From JAOUEA01 sp963825685 (lineage in GTDB: Bacteria > Actinomycetota > UBA4738 > HRBIN12): a stretch of 64,000 nucleotides of DNA. The notes under the pieces are model-generated. The model was not told the DNA's origin, made no database searches, and was given only the letters and a program-made list of their open reading frames with translations. The translations under genes and the position numbers were made by a program. Positions 44,854-53,025 of the stretch are shown piece by piece; positions within the stretch are counted from its first letter, which is position 1, and each line of letters starts with the position of its first letter. Location of the stretch: NCBI GenBank assembly GCA_963825685.1, contig CAWGUD010000024.1:9979-73978 (forward strand), in the 5' to 3' direction.

Positions 44854-46373
44854 GGAGCCGTGTCGCCCTCGCGATCGCGATCGTGCTCGCCCTCGTGGCG
44901 TTCCCGAGCGTCGCGTGGGCCGCCTGGATCGGCGACGGCGTCGGCGCCGGCTTCGCAGAGGCCGTCACGATGCCGACCGGCACCGCGCCGACGGCCACGG
45001 TGACCGGGCGCAACGTCGACGTGTCGTGGGGTCAGGCCACGTTCCCCGACTCGAGCCCGGTCAACGCCTCACTCGTGGAACGCTACGACGGCGCCGACGT
45101 CGCCCAAGGCGTCGGATCGGCGTGCAGCGGCACGATCGCGGCCCTCGCATGCACGGAAGCCGCGGTGCCGCCCGGCACCTGGACCTACACGATCACGCCG
45201 AAGCACCATGCCTGGATCGGCGCCGAAGGCCCGGAGAGCGTCGCCGTGACCGTCGCGGCGCCGTCCCTCACGTTCGCACCACCCACGACGTTGGCCACGC
45301 TCCCGGGTTCCCTCTCGGGCAGCGTGGCCAGTTTCGTGACCGGCGAGACGATCGTGTTCCGCCTCGACCACCCGGTCACCGGCCCGGTGCTCTCTGGCAG
45401 CGTGACGAACTCCCCGATCCCCTACAGCGGCACGTCCGCGGTGAGCGTCACGATCCCGGTGCTGACCTCCGCGGGTCCGCATACCGTGTACGCGGTGGGC
45501 TCGGCGGGTTCGCAGGCGAGCGCGACCTTCACGGTCTCGCCGCACGACGTCACCGCGCCGATCGTGAGCTCGGCGATGATCGCGAAGAGCGGAGGCGGCG
45601 TCGGAGGCTTCATCCGTCAGAACGGCACCTACTACGTCTATGCGAACGTCGCCGACCAGGGCAGTCCGGCGAGCGGGATCGCGACCGTGCGAGCGAACGT
45701 CTCGACGGTGACGACGGGCGCGACGGCCGTGGTGCTCACCGCGGGATCGTTCAGCGTCGAGGGCACGAGCTTCAACTACCGCAGCGCCGTGCAGACGGCC
45801 AGCAACCCGCTGTCCGCCGGGTCCAAGTCGTTCTCGATCACGGCGACCGACGTCGCGACGAACCCGGTGACCCAGGGCGGCTTCTCCGTGACCGTCGACA
45901 ACACGGCGCCCTCGGCGTCGGACGTGCAGACGGTCAACGGCGGAACGACGCCCGGTCGGGCCGAGACCGGCGACCAGGTCGTGCTCACCTACTCCGAGCC
46001 GATGGACCCGTATCGGATCCTCGCCGGGTGGACGGGGGCGTCGACGCCCGTCACCCTGCGTCTGGTCCAGAACGGCGGAGGCGACCGGGTGCAGATCCGC
46101 AACGCCGCGAACACCGCGACCCTGCCGCTCGGCACGGTGTTCCTGAACCGCACCGACTTCACGGGGTCGACCCGGAACTTCACCGGCTCGACGATGGTGA
46201 TGAGCGGGTCGACGATCACGATCACGCTCGGCACGCCGAGCGGCGCGGTCACGACGGCCGCCGCGGCCGCGAACATGACCTGGACGCCCTCGAACACCGC
46301 ATGGGACCGGGCTGGGAACGCCTGCTCCACCACGACCCGGACCGAGGTCGCGCCGCTCGACCTCGACTTCTAG
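44850..46373 (+). CDS. Secreted multi-domain Ig-like surface protein
   Basis: 507 residues from the ATG at 44850. The signal peptide (MRSRVALAIAIVLALVAFPS) leads to AAWIGDGVGAGFAEAV, a fibronectin-like domain, an Ig-like domain with VTAPIVSSA, and a C-terminal region with VDNTAPSASDVQTVNGG. The build resembles surface adhesins rather than enzymes. Last gene of the three-gene operon. Its TAG shares CTAG with the P-type ATPase gene that converges on it. Confidence 0.7.
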   Translation: MRSRVALAIAIVLALVAFPSVAWAAWIGDGVGAGFAEAVTMPTGTAPTATVTGRNVDVSWGQATFPDSSPVNASLVERYDGADVAQGVGSACSGTIAALACTEAAVPPGTWTYTITPKHHAWIGAEGPESVAVTVAAPSLTFAPPTTLATLPGSLSGSVASFVTGETIVFRLDHPVTGPVLSGSVTNSPIPYSGTSAVSVTIPVLTSAGPHTVYAVGSAGSQASATFTVSPHDVTAPIVSSAMIAKSGGGVGGFIRQNGTYYVYANVADQGSPASGIATVRANVSTVTTGATAVVLTAGSFSVEGTSFNYRSAVQTASNPLSAGSKSFSITATDVATNPVTQGGFSVTVDNTAPSASDVQTVNGGTTPGRAETGDQVVLTYSEPMDPYRILAGWTGASTPVTLRLVQNGGGDRVQIRNAANTATLPLGTVFLNRTDFTGSTRNFTGSTMVMSGSTITITLGTPSGAVTTAAAAANMTWTPSNTAWDRAGNACSTTTRTEVAPLDLDF

Positions 46374-48715
46374 ACGCGCGCGGGCTCCCTCGCCTCGGCC
46401 TCGGCACTCCCCTCGGCGGCGAGCCACGCGTAGGCCTCCTCCTCCTGGGCGAAGTGCAGGCGGAGGATCGCGTGCAGGCCGTACAGCACGCGCCGCAGGT
46501 CCGTCAGGTCCTCCGGCCCCGGCACGCCGGAGGGCAGGTCGTCCACGAGCGAACGGAAGACACGGGTGAGGTGCGAGATCTCGACGTGGGCCCGCGCCAT
46601 GCTCGCCATGGGATCCTCCCCGCCCATCAGCCTCGCGACCACCGGGTAGACGGCGGCCTCCTCTTCCTCCTCGTGCTGCGGCAGTCGGTCGACGAGGAAG
46701 GCCCGGATCGCCTCGAGATCCTCGCGAGCCTCGTCCGGCGCCAGCGTCTCGAGGCGGTCGGCCACCGAGCGGATCCGCTGGAGCTCGGGCGCGAAGTGAC
46801 GATGTTCCTCGCGGAACCGCTCCGCGACATCGGTCGCCGGAGGACGCCGAACCGTGCCGCCTCCGGCGCCGAGGGCGCGCAGGGCGTTGAGGATCGACGC
46901 GACGTCGATCGCCTCCTGCACGATCGCGGCCGCGACCGGTCCGAACAGCCCGAACGCCCCGAGGAACATGAACCCGAACGCCAACCCCATGCCCATCAGC
47001 ACGCTCTGCACGGCGATCCTGCGGGAGCGCTTGGCGATCGCGATCGCTTCCCTCAGCCGGTCGAGGCGGTCGACCACGAGCACGACGTCGGCAGCCTCCG
47101 ACGAGGCGGTGGCGCCGCGCGCACCCATCGCCACCCCGACGTCGGCGGCGGCCAGCGCGGGCGCATCGTTCAGGCCGTCCCCCACCATGACGACGACCCC
47201 GCCTTCACCGCGCTCCGCCTCGACGGCCTCGACCTTCTCGGCGGGCGCTCGTTCCGACAGGATCCGATCGACACCGAGGGCCGCTCCCACCGACTCGGCC
47301 ACGTCAGGATGGTCGCCGGTCACCATCACCACGCGCCGGATGCCGGCACGCCGGAGCGACCTGATCACGCGGGGGGTGTCGGGCCGGATCGGGTCGTCGA
47401 TCAACAGTGCGCCCGCGACCTCGCCGTCGACGGCGATGAACACGCACGACGAGCCGTCGAGCATCGACCGGCGTCGTATGTCGCGCGCCCCACGCGGCAG
47501 CGGCGCCCCACCGGAGATGAACGATGCCTTCCCGAGCGCGACCCTGTGCGGACCGACGTCGCCCTCGATCCCGGCCCCGTGCTTCTCGATCACCGCGTCG
47601 GGGAACTCGAGCTCGATGTCGTGCTCGCGAGCCGAGCGGACCACCGCGCCCGCGAGCACGTGCGGCGACACCTGGTCGAGCGAGGCGGCGAGGCGGAGCA
47701 GCTCATCGCCGCCGATCGGCCCGAACGATTCCACGTCGGCCACCGTGGGAACCCCCGACGTCAGGGTGCCGGTCTTGTCGAACATCAGCACCGAACCCCG
47801 GGCCAGCGTCTCGAGCGCGCCACCACCCTTGACGATGATGCCTCGCTTCGCGGAGCGAGAGATGCCCGCCACGATCGCGATCGGGACGGCGAGGATCAAG
47901 GGGCACGGCGTCGCGACCATCACGACCGTGAGGAAGCGCAAGGGGTCGCCCGAGACCACCCACGCCCCGAGCGCGATCACGAGCGTGACCGGGATGAAGA
48001 TCGCGGCGTACCGATCGGCCAGGCGCACCGCCGGGGCCTTCTCGTCCTGGGCGGCCCGCACGAGCCGCACGATGCCCGCGTACGTGCTGTCCTCCGCGGA
48101 TGCCGTCGCCCGGAGGTCGAACCCCCCTCCGGCATTGACGGCGCCCGAGCGAACGAGGTCATGGTGGGGCCGGTCGACCGGCCGCGACTCCCCCGTCAGC
48201 GCCGATTCGTCCAGCACGACGTCTCCCAACAACACGCCGTCGACCGGCACGACCTCGCCCGTCTTCACGAGGAGCCGGTCACCCTGACGGACCTGGTCGA
48301 TCGGCACCGTGACGAGCTCGTCGTCCTCGTACCTCGTGACCACCCGTGGGGCCCGGGCGAGCAGTGACGAGAGCTCTGCATGCGCCCGCCGATCCGCGTA
48401 GGCCTCGAGGGCATGCCCGGTCGCGAGCATGAGCGCGATGACGGCACCGGCCAGGAATTCCTCGAGCGCCAGTGCGGTCACCATCGCGATCAACGCGATC
48501 AGGTCGACGCCCGGTTCGCGCCGGATGAGTCCCCCCACCACGTCGCGAGCGATCGGGATGACCCCGAGCACCGTGGTCGCCGCCCACACGAAGCCGGCAG
48601 CACGGTCCTCGTCGAACACCAGAGCCAGCACGCCGCCTGCCACGAGCCCGACGATCGACAGCGCGAGCCACCAACGGCTCAGGTCGAGCGGAGCATGCGA
48701 AGTCATCCGCGCCAT
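46370..48715 (-). CDS. P1B-type metal ATPase with C-terminal haemerythrin domain
   Basis: About 780 residues. The ATPase part has 6-8 membrane helices, TGES phosphatase loop (LTGESRP), the transport motif TPCPLILAVP, DKTGTLTSG (phosphorylated Asp), MVTGDHPDVAES and GDGLNDAPAL. After about residue 620 comes a haemerythrin-like domain (EEHRHFAPELQ, QHEEEEEAAVYP, HVEISHLTRVF, LHAILRLHFAQEEE) with the His/Glu ligands of an iron site. Such fusions may sense O2 or iron and gate transport. There is no N-terminal metal-binding CxxC domain. Its start is flush with the attachment fragment at 48716; a second ATG at 48706 is possible. Confidence 0.9.
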   Translation of the reverse strand: MARMTSHAPLDLSRWWLALSIVGLVAGGVLALVFDEDRAAGFVWAATTVLGVIPIARDVVGGLIRREPGVDLIALIAMVTALALEEFLAGAVIALMLATGHALEAYADRRAHAELSSLLARAPRVVTRYEDDELVTVPIDQVRQGDRLLVKTGEVVPVDGVLLGDVVLDESALTGESRPVDRPHHDLVRSGAVNAGGGFDLRATASAEDSTYAGIVRLVRAAQDEKAPAVRLADRYAAIFIPVTLVIALGAWVVSGDPLRFLTVVMVATPCPLILAVPIAIVAGISRSAKRGIIVKGGGALETLARGSVLMFDKTGTLTSGVPTVADVESFGPIGGDELLRLAASLDQVSPHVLAGAVVRSAREHDIELEFPDAVIEKHGAGIEGDVGPHRVALGKASFISGGAPLPRGARDIRRRSMLDGSSCVFIAVDGEVAGALLIDDPIRPDTPRVIRSLRRAGIRRVVMVTGDHPDVAESVGAALGVDRILSERAPAEKVEAVEAERGEGGVVVMVGDGLNDAPALAAADVGVAMGARGATASSEAADVVLVVDRLDRLREAIAIAKRSRRIAVQSVLMGMGLAFGFMFLGAFGLFGPVAAAIVQEAIDVASILNALRALGAGGGTVRRPPATDVAERFREEHRHFAPELQRIRSVADRLETLAPDEAREDLEAIRAFLVDRLPQHEEEEEAAVYPVVARLMGGEDPMASMARAHVEISHLTRVFRSLVDDLPSGVPGPEDLTDLRRVLYGLHAILRLHFAQEEEAYAWLAAEGSAEAEAREPARV

Positions 48716-48748
48716 GTGGGGCGGGCAGGACTCGAACCTGCGACCGAG
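48716..48748 (-). repeat. Displaced tRNA(CAU) 3' end, left island boundary
   Basis: 33 bp identical to the 3' end of the intact tRNA at 52852-52925 (52851-52883). No other tRNA part follows. It marks the left end of a 4.1-kb insertion in that tRNA, directly before the ATPase start codon. Confidence 0.9.
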
Positions 48749-48811
48749 ATCACGAGGCTCGGCCCACCCGATCCGTCCCTGCAGGTCACGGTGGTGACCT
48801 GCGGGTTCATC

Positions 48812-49798
48812 CTACGTGCAGGTGATCGGGCTCACGGTGGGCGGGTCGTCCGGAACGTTCGGGCTGATCGCGCCGGTCCACTCGTCGGCACTGGAGCCGT
48901 CGCACGCCCGGACCCCGCCGAACCGGATCCCGCCCCCCGTGGTCGCCGTGTTGCCGGTGACCGAGGACCCGTTCTTCAACCTGACGATGGCGTCGTCGTT
49001 GTAGACACCGCCGCCTTCGCCGGCTGAGTTCCCACGGATCGCGGCGGACCCGTTCATCGTGATGGCGCTGCCGTCGTCGTTGAAGATCCCGCCGCCGAGA
49101 TCGGAGGCGTTCTGACCCACCGTGGACGAGCCGTTCATCACGACCGTGCCGCCGAAGTTGAAGATGCCGCCACCGTAGTCGGTGGCCGAGTTGAGGCGGA
49201 TCGTCGACGAGCCGTTCAGCACGACCGTGCCGCGGTCGTTGACGATGCCGCCGCCGAACCCGTCGGTCTCGTTCCCGGTCACCGAGGACGCACCGTTCAG
49301 CACGACCGTGCCGCGGTCGTTGACGATGCCGCCGCCGAAGATCGCCGCCTCGTTCCCGCGCACCGTCGACCCGTTCAGGATCAGGGTGCCCGAGGCGTTC
49401 CAGATGCCACCGCCCCGCTGGACCGAGCCGCCGGTGATCTTCAGGTTGGTCAGCGTCACGCGCGCCTTCACGAGGAGGACCCGGCCCGCGCCGTTCGTGC
49501 GCAGGACGGGGACGGGCACAGCCGGGGTCGACCCACCCACGAGGGTGAGCCGCTTGCCGATCCTGAAGTGGCCGGTACAGACCTGCTTCACCGCGATCCG
49601 GTCTCCCGCCCTGGCCGTGTCGATCACCCCCTGCAGGTGCGAGCGGGCGGGGGTGCCCTGCGTGAGGTTCTTCGCCCAGCATCGGTTCGGGGCCGCATCG
49701 ACCGCCGACGCCGTCGCGGGGAGCATCGCGAGCGCCAGGCCCGCGGCCACGACGAGCGCGAGGCCGCGGGTCTTCCGTATCGAGCGCGGCTGGTCCAT
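48812..49798 (-). CDS. Secreted beta-helix repeat protein
   Basis: 328 residues from the ATG at 49796-49798 (MDQPRSIRKTRGLALVVAAG). A signal peptide (LATMLPATASA region) is followed by a pectate-lyase-like right-handed beta-helix of repeats such as GGGIVNDRGTVVLNGASSVTG, GGGIVNDRGTVVLNGSSTIR and GGGIFNFGGTVVMNGSSTVG. No catalytic residues of lyases are visible, so a surface adhesin is likely. The repeats are nearly identical at the DNA level. It is cargo of the tRNA(CAU) island. Confidence 0.75.
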   Translation of the reverse strand: MDQPRSIRKTRGLALVVAAGLALAMLPATASAVDAAPNRCWAKNLTQGTPARSHLQGVIDTARAGDRIAVKQVCTGHFRIGKRLTLVGGSTPAVPVPVLRTNGAGRVLLVKARVTLTNLKITGGSVQRGGGIWNASGTLILNGSTVRGNEAAIFGGGIVNDRGTVVLNGASSVTGNETDGFGGGIVNDRGTVVLNGSSTIRLNSATDYGGGIFNFGGTVVMNGSSTVGQNASDLGGGIFNDDGSAITMNGSAAIRGNSAGEGGGVYNDDAIVRLKNGSSVTGNTATTGGGIRFGGVRACDGSSADEWTGAISPNVPDDPPTVSPITCT

Positions 49799-50011
49799 GT
49801 CGGTCCTTCCCTTGGCGCGGGTCGGGGTCACGAGTCCGCCCAACTCGAGCCCATCATCGCAGGTCAGTCCGGTGGCCCGCGAGTTCGATGGGGCTTCAGT
49901 TCGTCTGTTCCGGCGAGTTCGCGCCACGGGCCCTTAGACGAGTCTCTGAGCGTTTACCGGAAGCCTGGTCACCGCGGCCTCGGGTCGGGAGACTTACACG
50001 CGGTTTCGCTG

Positions 50012-50292
50012 ACGTTCCGTCGGTCAAGTTGGGGTCGCATAATCGGTCGTCCGGGCCACTGCGCGGCGCATGCGCTCGTGACAGGCTCGGGGGAGTCGTC
50101 GGGGATGGCGTCCGGGGGGAACGCCTTCAGAACGGCGACGCCGAGAGGCTGCGGGGTCTTCCGACCTGCCTCACCGCTCTGCGGTCGCTCGGTCTGTGAC
50201 GTGACGTGAGAACGGCGGGACGACCCTCCGGAGCCACGCAGCTCTCGGACCTGCGAGATCCCTCCCCCCGGCATCGGAGGGTCGCCCTGTCC
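50012..50292 (+). other. Conserved leader, copy B
   Basis: The partner of 19212-19490. The 10-bp stem is cgaccctccg (50221-50230) with cggagggtcg (50275-50284), with G-C where copy A has G-U. accg-ctctg-cggt forms a smaller hairpin common to both copies. The two leaders share most bases, including gagaggctgcggggtcttcc and cgcgctcgg-like runs, but no common frame. A 120-bp spacer separates it from the module gene (70 bp in copy A). Confidence 0.6.
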
Positions 50293-50415
50293 ACTCCTGC
50301 ACGATCGGTCCGTGCGTGGCTGGTCCTCGATCCACAGAGGCGACACGTTCGTCCTGGAGCAGACGACCGCTTGGGGTCTACCGGCTGGCCTCACATACAA
50401 CCTGAGGAGGAGAAC

Positions 50416-51201
50416 GTGGTGGACTCCGTCGATCCACTCGCAGAGTTCGTGGAGAGGGTGAGGAACGTCTACCTGCCCACGTACGTCGCGAATCTCGATC
50501 GCAGGTACATCGGCCGTGTGGTGCCCGGCTTCCCGCTGAGCTTCGACCCGGACGAGATCAAGACGAGCGCCGAGACCGCGGCTGGATTCCTGCGGGCGGT
50601 GGAGGAGGGACCCGTCGAGCGCAGACCGACCTCGTTCGGTCTTCCGAAGGACCGACCCAAGGGCCGATGTCCCCTCTTCGAGAGGCCGACCTCGAAAGGG
50701 CGTCTCCCGTTCCTCAACGAGGGACCGATCGACGTCGCCGCGGCTGGTCTGCTCGCCCTCGATCTCGGCTGGCCCGAAGAGCGGCTCGGCTTCCGGTCCC
50801 GCCTCGGGTACTTCGATATCTCCGCGTACGGTCCCCAGGACGACCCGACGATGAAGGACCAACTCGTGATCGCCGGTGAGACGAAGTGGAAGCAGTCGGA
50901 GGTAAGCCAGCTCATCGAGGACATCCCTGAATGTGGCGGGCTCGGCGCGCACGACAAGGAGACGTGCAGCGTCACGCTGAAGCGCCGAAGCGGCAACCAC
51001 CACAACAAGTACAGGGGGCTGATCAAGCTGCGCCCTCAGTTCTTGTGGCTCATCGGTCCGGAGGAGCGTCACGTGTTCCGGCTTCAGTACAAGGGCTCGA
51101 AACGGGTCGTGCTCATACCCGAACCCGAGGACGCACTGCGATGCGACGTCGGTTCCGACATGCCGGAGGTGATCGTTGCGGCGTTGGCGACGCGTCCGTG
51201 A
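50416..51201 (+). CDS. Island module protein, copy B: possible PD-(D/E)XK nuclease
   Basis: 261 residues from GTG at 50416, with CTGAGGAGG ahead. It has the same order of motifs as copy A: YFDISAYGPQDD, QLVIAGETKWKQSEVSQLIEDI and NHHNKYRGLIKLRPQFLWL, then KGSKRVVLIPEPEDALRCDV. Its frame is intact to the C-terminus (VIVAALATRP), so this copy defines the natural end. Asp, Glu and Lys of the proposed core are conserved. The N-terminal half (PLAEFVERVRNVYLPTYVAN, PTSFGLPKDRPKGRCPLFER) matches no family I know. Confidence 0.6.
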   Translation: MVDSVDPLAEFVERVRNVYLPTYVANLDRRYIGRVVPGFPLSFDPDEIKTSAETAAGFLRAVEEGPVERRPTSFGLPKDRPKGRCPLFERPTSKGRLPFLNEGPIDVAAAGLLALDLGWPEERLGFRSRLGYFDISAYGPQDDPTMKDQLVIAGETKWKQSEVSQLIEDIPECGGLGAHDKETCSVTLKRRSGNHHNKYRGLIKLRPQFLWLIGPEERHVFRLQYKGSKRVVLIPEPEDALRCDVGSDMPEVIVAALATRP

Positions 51202-51274
51202 AGGTCATCCTGGAGCCTAGGGTCGCGGGTCCTTGACCCGAAGGCGTCCGCTGAACCGGGGGTCGCGGTCTCGG

Positions 51275-51320
51275 TAGACCCAAGGGGAGTCGAACCCCTG
51301 ACCTCTTGGCTGCCAGCCAG
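51275..51320 (-). repeat. tRNA-Ala(GGC) 3' half, possible attachment remnant
   Basis: The minus strand reads an anticodon arm with loop CTGGCAG (anticodon GGC), a variable region GAGGTC, a T arm AGGGG-TTCGACT-CCCCT and acceptor TGGGTCT plus A. The 5' half of a tRNA is absent (the expected AGACCCA is not upstream), and the anticodon stem has a mismatch. It is 74 bp past the stop of module copy B and may be the end of an element that once used this tRNA. Confidence 0.6.
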
Positions 51321-51768
51321 GGGGTGCCGAACCGCTGTAGGTCATGTGCGCTGCAACGTGAATCGGCTCACCGTGCATGGGGAACCAAGGGGTGCATAAC
51401 GGGTCCGAACATGGGCGAGGCGATCCTCGGATCGGCGGGAGATCCTGTTCCGAGCGGGCGATCGAGGAGGCCACATGAGGGACTGAGTCTCGGCTCCTTG
51501 CTAGCCGTCAGGCAGCTCCATCCCGATGGACATCCACCTCGAAAGTCCAGCTGCCAGTAGTCGTCCACGCGTCGGCATTCCCCCAAGTAATGACTGACTG
51601 GTGATCCTGATACTCAGGGATGCCGAACGCAATCTCGCTGGCGACGCCGTGTGCTCAAGAAGGTTTCTCCGGGGGCATCGACGTGGAAGGCTAGGCCTGG
51701 AGGCGGCGACCGCGGACCTCCGTTTGCATCCTGTTCACCCTGGTTAGGTAGAACCGTGTAGGTCGCCC
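51321..51768. other. Gap with no convincing gene
   Basis: About 450 bp of island DNA between the tRNA-Ala fragment and the small acidic protein gene. Several short open frames exist on both strands but none has a good start or composition. No repeat or hairpin stands out. The base composition is less G/C-rich than the surroundings. Confidence 0.4.
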
Positions 51769-52050
51769 TCACCGGTTTGTCATGCTGAAGCGCGCTTCGG
51801 CGGCGGGCACTCCGGTGGGGGCGTCTACTTCTTCGTCCGCTTCGTTGAGCAGCTCGATCTCGAGCATCGCCCGCAGGTCGTCGTCCGCCTCGAGGTCGGC
51901 GAGCAGCTCGCCCATGCCAGGTTTCCTAACCAGCAGCTCGGCAATGATGCGGGCACGGTCCGGCGAGGTGCAGGAAAGGTAGGTCAACAAGGCGTCGCGT
52001 AGCGCAGGCGGGAGAGAAGAGTTCTCGACACCCAAGTCCCTGCTAGGCAT
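51769..52050 (-). CDS. Small acidic helical protein
   Basis: 93 residues from the ATG at 52048-52050 (MPSRDLGVENSSLPPALRD). Helical and acidic, with PDRARIIAELLVRKPGMGELLADLEADDDLRAMLEIELLNE; no family recognised. The start lies inside the last codons of the next gene upstream, so the two are translationally coupled. Confidence 0.5.
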   Translation of the reverse strand: MPSRDLGVENSSLPPALRDALLTYLSCTSPDRARIIAELLVRKPGMGELLADLEADDDLRAMLEIELLNEADEEVDAPTGVPAAEARFSMTNR

Positions 52051-52534
52051 GCGGGAACAGCCCCCGATCTGGCGCATCGTCGCTCGGGATGAACGGTCCT
52101 CTGTAGTAGAGGGCACTCACTCCCCATCTGATCGGCGTGCCGTCTCTGCGGATGAGACTCTGACGAAAGCGGCACGCGACAGAGGCGGTGCCAACGTCCG
52201 GAGGCTGGAGCCGACCGATGTACTGCCCCTGCGTGTTGGTGAGCCGACACTGGTAGCCCGCCTCCACCAGACGTACCTGCAGCAGGTAATCGACCCGGGG
52301 ACCAGCCTTCGAGTCGATGAGGAAGAAGATGCCCGGCTTCTTGTCCCAGTCGATGGCTTCGTGGAACCCTACGCCGAATCGGAGCTTGACCGGCGATCCA
52401 CTGACCGCGCTTGCCGCGGAGGAGATGTCCATGCCATCGCTGTCGTCGGGATCGGTCCTCCGGAGGTCGGCGCGCGCAGAGATGGCGAGCAAGCACGATG
52501 AGATCAGAAGAGTCACTGCGATGGCTCGCCTCAT
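52043..52534 (-). CDS. Exported protein of unknown function
   Basis: 163 residues. A signal peptide (AIAVTLLISSCLLAISARA) leads to a mixed alpha/beta domain with an even spread of charged residues (KLRFGVGFHEAIDWDKKPG, RVDYLLQVRLVEAGYQC, VACRFRQSL) and two cysteines. No family recognised. It is the first gene of a two-gene unit in the tRNA(CAU) island, 8 bp overlapping the acidic protein gene. Confidence 0.55.
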   Translation of the reverse strand: MRRAIAVTLLISSCLLAISARADLRRTDPDDSDGMDISSAASAVSGSPVKLRFGVGFHEAIDWDKKPGIFFLIDSKAGPRVDYLLQVRLVEAGYQCRLTNTQGQYIGRLQPPDVGTASVACRFRQSLIRRDGTPIRWGVSALYYRGPFIPSDDAPDRGLFPHA

Positions 52535-52851
52535 GGGGTGAGACTAGCCGTCGAGTGGGACCTGAAGAACCGGGACTAGCGAAGCGCGATGCGGCCACTC
52601 GCTCGGCGGACACCTGAGTTGCCACTCCGGCCGGGCTAACGAGGCCACCCGCACAGGTCGACGATGCGCTCGTACATGTTCCGGCCGTCGGATCCACCGC
52701 AGACGGAGCGCGAGACGACGGGGAGGTACAGCACATTTGGCCACGGGGTAGCACCTGCCTACCTGTTGCCTAAGCCCCAAGCTCGAGCGTGATGGACACA
52801 GATGGACACGGCATCACCCAACCCCGAAGGCGTGATGCGTTGCGCTGCAGG

Positions 52852-52925
52852 TGGGGCGGGCAGGACTCGAACCTGCGACCGAGGGATTATGAGTCCCCTG
52901 CTCTGACCGACTGAGCTACCGCCCC
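52852..52925 (-). tRNA. tRNA with anticodon CAU (Met elongator or Ile2)
   Basis: Complete 74-nt cloverleaf: acceptor GGGGCGG/CCGCCCC, D stem GCTC/GAGC, anticodon stem GGGGA/TCCCT with loop CTCATAA (anticodon CAU), T arm GCAGG-TTCGAGT-CCTGC, discriminator A. CCA is not encoded. Whether C34 is modified to lysidine (Ile2) cannot be seen. Its 3' end is duplicated at 48716-48748. Confidence 0.93.
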
Positions 52926-53025
52926 TCATCACGTCCACCCGCAGAAACGCACCCAGCCTTCGCCGTGCACCTGCCGGCACGTGTGGATCATGGAACAACC
53001 CTAGCGAAGCCCGGCTGGGCCCGGG

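Noticed and set aside
44915..48367. A long open frame overlapping the Ig-like and ATPase genes
   Set aside because: It has low-complexity Arg/Asp/His content and no motif; the overlapping genes are clearly real.
51275..51320. A functional tRNA-Ala
   Set aside because: No 5' half, no matching acceptor strand, and a mismatch in the anticodon stem.
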